Of a stretch of DNA of 64,000 nt, positions 36,186 to 46,588 are shown piece by piece. Position 1 is the stretch's first letter. The number at the start of each line of letters is the position of its first letter. Both the position numbers and the translations under genes were made by a program. The notes under the pieces are model-generated. The model saw only the letters and a program-made list of their open reading frames with translations. It searched no databases and was not told the origin of the DNA. Source of the DNA: Ditylenchus dipsaci (lineage: Eukaryota > Nematoda > Chromadorea > Rhabditida > Anguinidae); the NCBI GenBank assembly GCA_004194705.1, contig SADC01000589.1:44603-108602 (forward strand), written 5' to 3'.

Positions 36186-36711
36186 CTCGTTTTCCTAGCT
36201 TTAGTGACCAAAACGTGGTAGGATACAATAATATACGATATTTTACCTTGAGTGACCAAGGCAGTTGGTCAATCTTTGGTAGCCAACTTTTTTAAGAACT
36301 TCACCTTTTAGTGCAGAAATTGTTAGGAAACAACTTTTTTTATCGTTTCTGGCGTATAAAAATTACTTAGGACACGTTTAAACCATATTTACAGTTAACC
36401 GAAAAAGGGGCCCCCAAGTGCACAAGTACCAAAAAATGTATGCATACCAGAGTTTCTTTATGCGGTAGGCCCAGTTAACACAACTATGTTCAAATTCCAT
36501 CTTTTTAGGTTCAACAAAGGTGTTTAAGTCGAAAAATGACCAAAGACCATAGGGGGGCCAGGGCGAAAATTGACCAAAAACACAGGGAGGACCAAGATAG
36601 TCGAAAATTTTTTTTCGAAAAATGTCCTTCCCACATTTTTTTGCCGTTTCGATTGTTTTCAGGGCTTATGAAACACTTTGGCTCTGGCCAAATAGTGTAT
36701 TTTAGTCCATT

Positions 36712-36945
36712 TTCTAAAAGCTCTTCTATTTATCTACAAAATGACATGTCGACTAATCTTTTAGAATCACACAGGGCTGAGAAACGGATGGTTGAAGTTA
36801 GAAGAGTTATAAAACTCCTCTTTTTACTTCATTTTGGTACATTTTTGTTTTTTCTAACTTCAACCATCCGTTTCTCAGCCCTGTGTGATTCTAAAAGATT
36901 AGTCGACATGTCATTTCGTAGATAAATAGAAGAGCTTTTAGAAAA
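36712..36945. repeat. Near-perfect hairpin, about 96-bp arms
   Basis: TTTTCTAAAAGCTCTTCTAT through GGCTGAGAAACGGATGGTTG (36712-36805) is followed by a short loop and the almost exact complement to 36945. The stem differs only at a few bases, so it is young or maintained. Confidence 0.82.
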
Positions 36946-37129
36946 TGCATTAGATAATATATTTTATTTTAAAATTTTCAAAAAAAGCTGGTATTTACGT
37001 GACCGAACAACCATTTTCCTTGGATTTACTTTGATCTTGACTAGAAATTGGCACATTTATAATGATGGTCATAAGTTTTCTCAGAATGATCAAAAAGACG
37101 AATTTGACCCACCGAATAGTAGCTGAGAT

Positions 37130-38236
37130 TAGAGATGATGACGATCGATTAATCGCACCTGCGATTAATCGCAAATCGCACCAAATTTGGCAAAAAATAA
37201 TCGCATCGCATAATCGCATGCATGCTTTTGAAATAATCGCAAATCGCAATCGCAATTTGAGAAATTGCACGATTAATCGCAAATTTTGCCATACTGAAAA
37301 ATTTTACCAGCAAAATTACTTTTAGTAATGGATGGAACTTTTTTTACCACAAAAAACTTGGAAATTACTGCAAAATATTTTTTCTCACCGTAATGTGATC
37401 TTCCGGCAAAATACTTTTCTCACCGCAAAATACTTTTTTTCTTACGCAAAAATACTCTTTTCTCATCGCAAATTTTTTTAGTCAGAAAATAACTTATCTC
37501 GCTCAAAATCTCACCCAGAGTGGTCAGAAGCACTTGAAAGATGGTTTTTAGGATTCACTAAAAAGGAGTCAGTTTTTCGCGAAAACTCGATTTCACGCAT
37601 CAGTATCCCACTTTAATCGGCTTAATCGCTGAGAATCTAACTCTAAGCCATTCTCAACCACCTTAAAGCATCCTAAACTGTTCTAAACCAGTATGTAAGT
37701 ATTCTGAAAAGTCTGAAGGGTGGTTCAGAGCGGTTAAAGGTGAGATTCTTAGCTATCGAGATGACAAAAGTGTGATTCTGATGCGCGCAATAGAATTTTC
37801 GCAATAAGTTCACCCCCAAAAAACCAGCTTTTAGGTGCTTTTGACCACTCTCGGGTGGGACTCTGAGCGATCCAAGTGATTTTCTGACTAAAAAATTCAA
37901 ATTCCCGCGAAATTTTGACTAAAAATCCTTGATTTTCTCAACAATAATCTGAAGATGCTTAACTACAGGTACTTATTGTTGATAGTTGTCGCAAATGTCC
38001 ACGTTTACTTTAAATAAAGCTTTTGTTTGTGCATAGTGTTAAAAGTTTTGGTTTCTAGGAGCTAAAAGCAAAAGTAATCGCATAATCGCGCGATTAATCG
38101 CACCTGAATTTTTTTGAGATAATCGTTGCGATTAATCGCATTTAATTTTTTCAAATAATCGCAATCGCAATCGCATCGGGTTAAGACCAAAATAATCGCA
38201 ATCGCATAATCGCAAAAGGCCAAATCATCATCTCTA
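37130..38236. mobile_element. hAT foldback element with GCGATTAATCGC arms
   Basis: Flanked by GCTGAGAT at 37122-37129 and 38237-38244, an exact 8-bp duplication. Ends are TAGAGATGATGA and TCATCATCTCTA. Arms repeat GATTAATCGCAAATCGCA in both directions. The interior contains the GAGTGGTCAGAAGC...CTCTGAGCGATCC repeat also seen at 13140 and 59450. No transposase. Confidence 0.92.
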
Positions 38237-38581
38237 GCTGAGATTATAGGCTTCAAAATAAAATAGACGTAATCTTTTGCCTTTTAAGAAAACAACAAAA
38301 AAGATTCAAAACCTTATCGGCCCGTAACTTTCGTCGCACCCTATTTTTGGGCTTTTTTGAATTCCTAGTTTTTTTCACCATAATTTATGACAAACATTTT
38401 AAACAGTAATGACAGTTTTGTAGAGCATGAAATTTTCTACAAAACTGTCTATTTGGATTTTTATTTTCATTTGAAAATAATTTATGTAGAAGGCATTTTT
38501 CGTAAAAAATCTGGAAATTTCATCGGTCCATATGTTTTGTACGCCACTGTAAGTGCCAGCTAAAACACTTAACACACTTAA

Positions 38582-38813
38582 AAGGGCATGATCGTGCCCG
38601 ATGAGGAGAAAAGGCGCGAACCAGCAGTTCTTTTCTTTTTCGATAAATTTTTACATTCGTTCTCGTCTATATTTTTTAAGTTTTTTGTCTAGTTTTTAAA
38701 AGCAGTATAAGGTCATCTATATCAGATTTGACGCAGAACGAGTGAAAAATGGGACGATTCGAAAAAATTCGAAAAAACTGCTGGTTCGCGCCTTAACGCA
38801 CGGGCATGCCCCT
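38582..38813. mobile_element. TTAA-flanked MITE, family 3
   Basis: Flanked by TTAA at 38578-38581 and 38814-38817. Ends AAGGGCATGATCGTGCCCG and CGGGCATGCCCCT, with inner stem GGCGCGAACCAGCAGTTC and its complement. Non-coding. Confidence 0.8.
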
Positions 38814-39411
38814 TTAATATGATAAGCCTATCACTTTTCATTAATCAATTTTTTATTTATCACTTATCGAACTAATCACAAAAAGCTTAATAACTTAATC
38901 AACTTTCTACTTATCACTTTTCAACTTATTACACTTAACAGTTAGCTGAAATAGCGCCCAGAAAAATATTTTTTGATATCAATTAACCGATAGTCTCGAA
39001 AACATTAGGAAGGAACATTAGCAAAACCTCGATTTAATGTTCCCTTTTTCAGAATAGAGATTCATTAAATCAATAGAGATCTTTCTTTTTCATACGAAAA
39101 AAGATAAAAAAAATTTATACGAAATTTTTCATACAAAAATTCATTCGAAAATTATGTTGAAATATTGGCAAAGTCAAAATCCTTCCAACATTTGGGACCA
39201 AACTGTCTGAATCAGGGCTCCGAAATGTCCTTATTTGTAAGATTCGTCCTTATTTTTTGACGCCAACGACTGTAGGAAGTTTCGTAACGAGACAATTTCG
39301 TAAACGAGACAATTTCGTAAAAGCGAATTTTCGTAAGAAATTTTTTTCGTAAGAGCGAATTTTCGTAGCAAGCTCTTTCGTAACGCAGTTTTCAGTAACA
39401 TTAGTGATATG

Positions 39412-40657
39412 TAGGGTTGTCGGGTACCCGGAATTTCCGGGTACCCGAACCGAGGAACCGAACCGGAACCGAAATTTTCGGGTATCCGAACCGAACCGAT
39501 ACCCGAAACTTTCGGGTACCCGAACCGAACCGATACCCGAAACCCGAAACTTTCGGGTACCCGAACCGAACCGGAACCGAAATTTTCGGGTACCCGAACC
39601 GATATCCGAAAAAATCGAATTTTCAGAAAAAGGCTTCCTGCATACACGCGGTGAACTATGAAGTCGGTTACCTCACTTTTCAACATTCTTACAAACGATA
39701 TCTGGAAGGACAATACTTTTTTTGGCGCAAATGTTTCTTTTGCGTAATTAGATTGAAAATGTTCACCTTTTTCAAAAAGTTTTAACACCATAATGTAGCC
39801 CTGAGATTATGGTTTCCAGTGTTAGGAATTTTCGAATTTCTCGTCCTCGTCCTTGTACTTCGTATCAAAAATTTTCGGGACCGTACTTCGTACTCGTCCT
39901 TGTACCAATTTTTTCAAATCGCTCGTACTCGTAGTACTTCTCTTTCTTTTCGCTCGAACTCGTCTTCGTCCTCGCAGTACGAGGCTAAAATTGACTCGTA
40001 CTCGTACTCGTCTTCGTCCTCATTTTTTTCTCGTCCTTTGTGTTTTCACTCGTACTTTGCTCGTACTTCATACTTAAAAGCCAAAAAGTAAGTTTTTAAA
40101 AAAAAATTACACCTTTGCTTGAAGCTAGTATATCTTGTTGTTAAATTATAACAGAACACGATTTCTTCAAAGTAATTTAAAGATTTGACTTTTCATTAAA
40201 AAAAAACTACAAAATAGGTACACTGCAATTTTTCTCGCCGATTGTGAAGTGAGATCAGTGTTTTCAAAAATCAGTCACACCTCACACTCACACCAGAAAA
40301 TCCCAGTGAACCTCCCAATCACACTAAAATCACACTCACACTTGATGTAAGGGTAAATCGATTATTAATACGGGCCCAGGTTGACACAAGCAAACAAATT
40401 GTTGTAAATCTTTGATCCCACTGTTTGAAATCGTGTCTCCGACTTTCGGATACCCGAACCGATACCCGAAACCCGAAATTTTCGGGTACCCGGACCGAAC
40501 CGATACCCGAAACCCGAAATTTTCGGGTATCCGGACCGAACCGATACCCGAAACCCGAAATTTTCGGGTACCCGGACCGAACCGATACCCGAAACCCGGA
40601 AAAAACCGGGTTTCGGTTCCAATTACCCGAAAACGGGTACCCGAACCGACAACCCTA
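39412..40657. mobile_element. hAT foldback element, GGGTACCCGAACCGA arms, TAGGGTTG ends
   Basis: Flanked by GTGATATG at 39404-39411 and 40658-40665, an exact 8-bp duplication. Ends TAGGGTTGTCGGGTACCC and GGGTACCCGAACCGACAACC. Arms are tandem CCGAACCGATACCCGAAA. The interior has CTCGTCCTCGTCCTTGTAC repeats (39840-40080), apparently one arm of another element, and TCACACTCACAC units. Confidence 0.93.
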
Positions 40658-40764
40658 GTGATATGTTAAGTTGCTTTTTTTTGCTTTTTGATCCTCCTTT
40701 GATGTTTCTTATAGTTTCTGTGATATTTTGACCAAAAATAGTCAAGAAAAAAATGAAACAGTCA

Positions 40765-40840
40765 GAGGGTGGAATCGAACCACTGGTGAAAAATGTTCAT
40801 CCCATCAACTTACCTACTGCACCATACATTTCACATTTTT
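40765..40840 (-). repeat. tRNA-like fragment
   Basis: GGAATCGAACCACTGGTG on the + strand is the complement of a B-box-like motif, with TACTGCACCATACATT (A-box-like on the - strand) about 40 bases on. It lies in the gap between two nested elements. Confidence 0.4.
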
Positions 40841-41683
40841 CACCATGCTTTTTGGGTATTTGTGCTGGTCTCTTTACGGATGAAAAAACCTTACGGATGA
40901 AAAGGGGTCAACTAATTATCATAATTTTCAGTCATAATACCTATGCTTACCAACTTTTGTGCTCATACAGTTAATAGTCATATAATTATCTGTTCAAAGT
41001 GTCAAACAGTGACAGAAAGCAGAGGTGGGCAAAGATCAGATCAGTTCAGATGAGATCAGATCGCCGAAGATCAGATCAAGATCAGATCAGATCGGCATAA
41101 TATATTTTTTTCCTTAATTTTGTCAAATTTCACACTCTAAGTCAAAATTTTACGGCGAAACGTATTTTACACAGAGTTGCGAAAAGATCAGATCGATTTA
41201 GATCAGATCAGTTCAGATCGGGTCAGATCGGGTTAGATCGGCATATTTTTTTGTTTTTATTTTGTCGAATTTCACACTTCGAGTCAAATTTTACGGCGAA
41301 ACGTATTTTACAGTCAAAAAGAAAGGTTTATTGTGTTTTTAACTACATATTTAATTACAATTTTTGTCGGTAGATTTTTTTCGGCTGGAAAAACTTTTGA
41401 TTCTGACGCTGGATTCGTGTTCAGCGTGGTCTTCATAAAGTAAAGCTCCTTTTGAAATTTCAGAGTCACTGTCAAATTTTGAATTTCGTTCAAGACAATA
41501 AACATCGGAATTTAAAATTTCAATGTTTATTGTCTTGAGGGGAATTCAAAATTTGACGGGGAATCTGAAATTGCAAATGAAGTTTTATAAGCTAATCGAC
41601 CAGGCTGAACACGAATACAGTGTCAGAATCAAAAGTTTTCCCAGTGGGAAAAAAGTTATAAAAAATTTGTGTCACAACCTACA

Positions 41684-42284
41684 TTGGGTTGATTCATAAT
41701 TAATGCGGATTTTTGTTGCCTTATGATTCTTTTGATCTATTTCTTCTTGAAATTTGCTTTTTTGTTTATGCCCTCGCTTTTAGTTAAGAAGAATGCGCGT
41801 CGAAAACCACCTTCACATTCGCCATATCACGCTCTACCACTTCGAGAAAGGATGGAGGGCAGCGAGGTCTTTTCGCGATATTGTCGAACTCTTTGGCGAA
41901 GAGGCGATCAGTCAAATCAGTCCGTGTGGTCCAATCCATCAATGAGAAAGGCTGGGATTTGCTCAAACATCCTCCATATTCACCAACAGAAGCTCCAACA
42001 AACTACCACGTCAACCGATCTCTAAAGAATTGGATAGCGGGGAAGGTCTTCGAGGATTTGGACGAACTTGTTGTTGATCTCAAAGCGTGGATTGCGTCCA
42101 AGAATGCTCGCTTCTTTGCTCGCGGAATTTATCAACTGCCAAGTGAATGGGAAGCTGTTATTGATGTTGATGGCGAATATGCCCCAGAGTGGTCCTTTAG
42201 AAATGTGTATGATTATGCTTTCAAATGTTTTGTTGTCGAATAAAGTTACAATAAAAAATCCGCATTAATTATGAATCAACCCAA
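41684..42284 (+). mobile_element. Internally deleted mariner element
   Basis: Ends TTGGGTTGATTCATAATTAA and its exact complement, matching over about 32 bases. Right flank is TA, left flank CA, so the TA duplication is nearly intact. The 601-bp length against the usual 1.3 kb shows an internal deletion. It is nested in the hAT element 41020-43180. Confidence 0.92.
41806..42243 (+). pseudogene. mariner transposase, N-terminus fused to C-terminus
   Basis: The frame from about 41817 reads IRHITLYHFEKGWRAARSF and ELFGEEAIS, the N-terminal helix-turn-helix of mariner transposases. In another frame from 41881 comes INEKGWDLLKHPPYSP, RSLKNWIAGKVFEDLDELV and LPSEWEAVIDVDGEYA, its C-terminal third. 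The middle, with the first two catalytic Asp residues, is missing. The last catalytic position reads APTNYH where an Asp is expected. Not functional. Confidence 0.88.
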
Positions 42285-42299
42285 TATATTCATTTTGTC

Positions 42300-42835
42300 A
42301 TAACTTGACAATGAACTATAGTTACATTCAAAGCCAAAAGGACAGTGACATTCTGTTCTTTGTTTTTGTTTTGATTATTCAGCTATATATTATCTCCGCA
42401 CAAAGTTTTTCACTTGTAGAAAGTAAGAATGGAGCGTTTTGAAAATTGCTACTCCAACAAACAAGTGGTGATTTATCTTAAGCCTTCAAATCGAAAGAGT
42501 GAATGATTAGTATTTTCAAAAGCTGAACTGCTGGCGGTCATTTTGGTAAATTATGAGCGTGGGTGTAGTATGACCATCATGGCGCATTAATTGAAAACAT
42601 GTGTGTACCCAGCTGGATTTTGACCCTGCACAATGTGTTACCTCCCGGACCCTTTTACACTTACTTCATCAATGATTGAAGCAAAAAGGACCCGAGCAAT
42701 CGTGTCACCGTGAAATTCTGCACCAGAATCAACAAAAGTCACAACCGGCCTTTCTCGTGTTAAATTTTTCAAAACAGATAAATGAAAAAAGAAATTAAAT
42801 TTTGAGAAAAAATAAAGGGTACTAAAAATCCAAAG
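42300..42835. other. Interior of the hAT element, no gene
   Basis: About 540 bases between the mariner and the right arm. No domain or array is recognised; it may be unique sequence captured by the element. Confidence 0.5.
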
Positions 42836-43429
42836 ACAAAAATTGTAACTATATCTATGTAGTTAAAAACACAACAAACCTTTCTTTTTGACTGTAAAAT
42901 ACGTTTCGCCGTAAAATTTTGACTCGAAGTGTGAAATTCGACAAAATAAAAACAAAAAAATATGCCGATCTAACCCGATCTGACCCGATCTGAACTGATC
43001 TGATATAAATCGATCTGATCTTTTCGCAACTCTGTGTAAAATACGTTTCGGCGCTAAATTTTGACTTAAAGTGTCAAATTTGACAAAATTAAAGAAAAAA
43101 ATATATTATGCCGATCTGATCTGATCTTGATCTGATCTTCGTCGATCTGATCTGAACTGATCTGATCTTTGCCCACCCTGACAGAAAGGCTAAAACAAAT
43201 AAATCAGATGAAATCCTGAATTAGAAAAATTGATTAAAAGTGAAAAAAATTCGATTATTTCCTCTTACGAAAGAAATTCGTTACGAAAATTCGCTGTTAT
43301 AAAAAAGTTTCTTACGAATTTTCGCTGTTACGAAACTGTTTCTTACGAAAGTTCGTTCCTACGAAAGTTTGCTCTTACGAAATTTTCTTGTTACGAAACT
43401 TCCTACAGCCACGCCAACCCTTATTTTTT

Positions 43430-44064
43430 TATTAAATTTTACGCTAACATCTCACTTTTTAGCAGCAAAGGAGAAATAAACACTGGATAAAATAGCATAT
43501 ATTTTGCTCAAATTCTTGGATTAAATGGCACTTTTTGACCAAATTTCCAACTCTACTGGCTTATAACCACCACTATGGCAAACGCGACGACCCTAAATAT
43601 AAAAGCTAGTTTTTCTGCACTGATAAAATGAAACAGAGTTTGAGTCGATTTCAATTGAATTGCTTGTCCATTTGGCTGGTCTTAGTGAAGTAACTTGAGA
43701 AAAAACACACACCCTCAAATACCCCCATTGTTTACATGGTAAAGGGGGTTAAGCAGTCGTGGGACTCTAATTATTATTAAAATCCGGCCCACCCAACCGT
43801 CACAGCCTCAGGCTCTTCCACAAATCCTACGTTTCCACTTGTCTTCTGGTGGTTGTTTACCACACAAGTGGTGTAGCGGACACACGCACACACTACTTAT
43901 GACAACTTATTTGGCTTTGTATAAAACCTCCGAGCTGTCTGGTAGATATTTTGTTTTTGGGGTTGACTAGGAAAATTTGGTGCAGACTCTTTCATAGATA
44001 ATATGTAAAATAAACTGCCAGTAGTATTATGATTTTGTGGTTCAATTGTAGCGATTTTTTTACA
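43430..44064. other. Gene-free spacer
   Basis: No conserved frame, repeat pair or RNA signature is visible between the nested stack and the element at 44073. Confidence 0.5.
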
Positions 44065-44072
44065 ATACGCAG

Positions 44073-44412
44073 AGCTGTACCGAAGAATTTAAAGAAATAT
44101 TTGCTAAAAGTCACATTTGCTAAAAAAAAATTTTGCTAAAGCCAGATTTGCTAAATTTTCTTCTGTTGAAGGCACATTTGCTAAAAATTTCTTTTGTTAA
44201 AGGCATATTTGGTAAAATTTTTTAGGGTCTGTGACACAAAAGGAACCAGAAAATGCCTTTAACAAAAGAAATTTTAGCAAAAGCGCCTTTAGCAAAAAAA
44301 ATTTAGCAAATGTACCTCTAGCAAATATAACTTTAGCAATATTTTTTAGCAAAAGTTTTTTTTAGCAAATGTGCCTTTTGGCAAATATTTCTTTAAATTC
44401 TTCGGTACACCC
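44073..44412. mobile_element. Foldback MITE with TTTGCTAAA arms
   Basis: Flanked by ATACGCAG at 44065-44072 and 44413-44420, an exact 8-bp duplication. Ends TGTACCGAAGAATTTAAAGA and the complement. The whole element is tandem GCAAATTTTGCTAAAGGCAC-type units inverted at the centre. The 8-bp duplication suggests hAT, although the terminal bases (AGCTGTACC / GGGTGTACC) are less typical. Confidence 0.87.
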
Positions 44413-44866
44413 ATACGCAGTAGACCCCAGTATTCAGAACCAACTTCAAAATCTTCCTTTTTGCCAATAAACTTTTTAAAATAAGCGAAATAAAATGGGT
44501 ATATGAAAGCAGCGCTCTATTTTTTTTCTGAATTCGCGTGTTCAACCCCGCTCCCGGACGGTTATGGGCATATATTAAGGTCGGGTGATGGCCATATGGC
44601 CGAGCCATTTCAAAATGGTTGGCCATTTAATTAACTTGTTACTTATTAACTACCGTATTTACTCTAATTTAAGCCCCGGGGTTAAAATTTTTCAACCCCC
44701 CTCTCTGGAGGGGGGGGTCTTAAATAAGAGGGGTGGCCAAAATTAGAGGGGGCTTAAATTATTCAACCCAGGGCACGTAACTCAAAAAGTACACTTGGCC
44801 AAAAAAAACAATTTGGTCATTTTTTGTCAAAAAGTGCCATTTTATCCAATGCTTATTGATTCTTAA

Positions 44867-45099
44867 AAGGCCATTGTCGTCTCCGACAACGGTTGTCTCC
44901 CGCAAATTCAAATTTTTTTCTTTATCGTTGGATTTACGTACGAATTTTTCAAATTGGTTTCTGACAAAACTATGCCTAAAATTAAATTCTAGGCCTTGTG
45001 TTGTTAGGAAACAAGCTCAAAAATCCGTACAGAAGTCGAATTATTAAGCGAAAAAATTTAAATCGGCGGAGACAATTCAAAACAAGTGACAATGGCCCT
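44867..45099. mobile_element. TTAA-flanked MITE, family 1 copy 2
   Basis: Flanked by TTAA at 44863-44866 and 45100-45103. Ends AAGGCCATTGTCGTC and GACAATGGCCCT. Same body as 31399-31632, including CCGACAACGGTTGTC near the left end. Confidence 0.83.
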
Positions 45100-45103
45100 T
45101 TAA

Positions 45104-45812
45104 GCACCAAAAAAATTTTTATTAAAACTTCAAGAATAAAAAACATTTTGGGTCCCAAAAAAAGTACAAATCTTTTAAAAAGTAGAGTTACGTTCCCTGA
45201 TTTAACCCAATTTATCCCAACAAAAGTCAAAAACAAAGACCTTTCATTCCGGAACAGAAAATACAATGACTGAAATAAAAACAATTTCATAAACACGAAT
45301 CAAAATTTTTAGTTGTGAGAAACACCATAATTTCAAACTTTTAATTTTCGTCACTGTTTTGGCTATATATTATTGTCGGCCCGGAATTTTTATGAGTCAA
45401 AACCGTAATTCCCAAATATTTTTGTAATTTTCGATGTTTTTTTGAAAATCCTTGGTGTCATTTAACAGAATATTAAATTCTGTGTTAGATGAAATAAAAA
45501 TACTGTGTAAATGGTTATTCACCTAATTCCCCTTCCACATAATACCATTTGAAGTCGAAAATTTGAAGGTGAAAATTTTTGACCATTTTTGCTATAAAAT
45601 GGTAAAAAAATTGCCTTGGTACCCAAGCTTATTTTCTCCCTAAATATGAGAAATGTATAAATTTAGGCTTAAGCTCAGCAATGGTAGACCAGCGTACGTT
45701 AGGAAGACCTCGAGAATGTTCCTCGAAGCTTTAAAAAGTATTTAAATGATAAGGGGAGCGGGGCTAAAATTAGGGGGGGGGCTTAAATTTTTCAACCCCC
45801 CTCTTTGGAGGG
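45104..45812. other. Gene-free filler between nested elements
   Basis: A short inverted pair (AAAAAATTTTTATTAAAACT side) is weak. No protein signature. The segment belongs to the interior of the split 44653 element or an unidentified insertion. Confidence 0.4.
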
Positions 45813-45898
45813 GGCGACGGTCATTTGGTCCCCGGTCATTTGGTCCCCGGTCATTTGATCCCGGTCATTTGATCCCCGGTCATTTGGTCCCCAAAGCC
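45813..45898. repeat. One-sided GGTCATTTGGTCCCC tandem arm
   Basis: Begins CGACGGTCATTTGGTCC and repeats GGTCATTTGRTCCCC five times. No inverted partner exists in the window. Its start CGACGGT matches the starts of other arms (57857 CGACGGTAAATTC; 47970 CGGCGGTAAATTC in complement), so it looks like the left arm of an element whose right arm is lost or swapped. Confidence 0.65.
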
Positions 45899-46588
45899 GC
45901 CAGTTTAAATTTTTTTTAATGTTTTTCCATGATGTCTTGAACGAAACCTATGTCGATCCAATTTTGAGACTTGCAAATCGTTTAGCTCTTGTTTGCAAGA
46001 TGCTCATGTGTTTCTAATAAGTCAAACTTCAAATATCTGGCATTACAGCTATCCGACACTCTTGGTTATTTTTCAACCTAAATCTACTTTATTTGACTGC
46101 AATTAGCTTATTCTTTGTTAAACGGCATCCCTAATTATCTGACACCTCAATTATCCAGCACTCTGAAGCTAGTCCCATAGGATGCCGAATAAACTAGCTA
46201 AGACTGTATCTTTTTATTTTTACTTGTTTAGCGACGTTATGAATTATGAATTGCTGCCATCCAACAGAAACAAGGAGCTCCTAAATACTAATAACGGAGG
46301 CATTGGTAGTGGATCCCGACTATTGAAAGTGGGTTAGGACCACTAAAAGTCAATCTGAACCATTTAGGGTGTACTTGGACCACTGAGGGTGGATCTGGAT
46401 CATTGAGGATGAATGGGGTATCACCAAGTGTTATTCAGTATACCCTTCCCCTCCCATATAGTCTTTAATATTTCTTTCTAAATCCAAAATTTTCCAATTT
46501 CCGATTCCCCAGGTGAATGAGACCTATTTGGGATAATATATGGTAGAAAACAATTCTTTGCTATCGCCAGGATTCGAGTGCTTAAATT

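Larger units (their letters stand above)
35215..37036. repeat. Nested large palindrome
   Basis: Outermost stem AAGGAAAATGGTTGTTCAGT (35226) pairs with the complement near 37005-37027. Within it is a second stem (35720-35900 with 36235-36435) holding two copies of the GCGCATCTCTAAC family (35511 and 35985) and a near-perfect third hairpin at 36712-36945. The structure looks like successive inverted-repeat insertions. No coding content. Confidence 0.72.
41020..43180. mobile_element. hAT element with about 330-bp GATCAGATC arms
   Basis: Flanked by ACAGAAAG at 41012-41019 and 43181-43188, an exact 8-bp duplication. Ends CAGAGGTGGGCAAAG and CTTTGCCCACCCTG are hAT-like. Arms (41020-41370 and 42836-43180) alternate GATCAGATCAGTTCAGATC blocks with TTTTACGGCGAAACGTATTT. 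The middle contains a mariner copy; no hAT transposase. Confidence 0.93.
39259..43418. mobile_element. Outer foldback element of a four-layer nest
   Basis: Both flanks read CCTTATTTTTT (39248-39258 and 43419-43429). Inverted ends carry CTGTAGGAAGTTTCGTAAC, then tandem TTTCGTAACGAGACAA-type units (39270-39390 and 43250-43400). Inside are a hAT foldback (39412-40657), a second hAT element (41020-43180) and, within that, a mariner. T-runs make the duplication length uncertain (9-11 bp, MULE-like). Confidence 0.78.

Noticed and set aside
39404..39785. Open frames rich in NRTDTRNFRVPEP repeats
   Set aside because: They are translations of the CCGAACCGATACCCGAAA tandem arms of a hAT foldback element; repeated coding look comes from the DNA repeat, not from selection.
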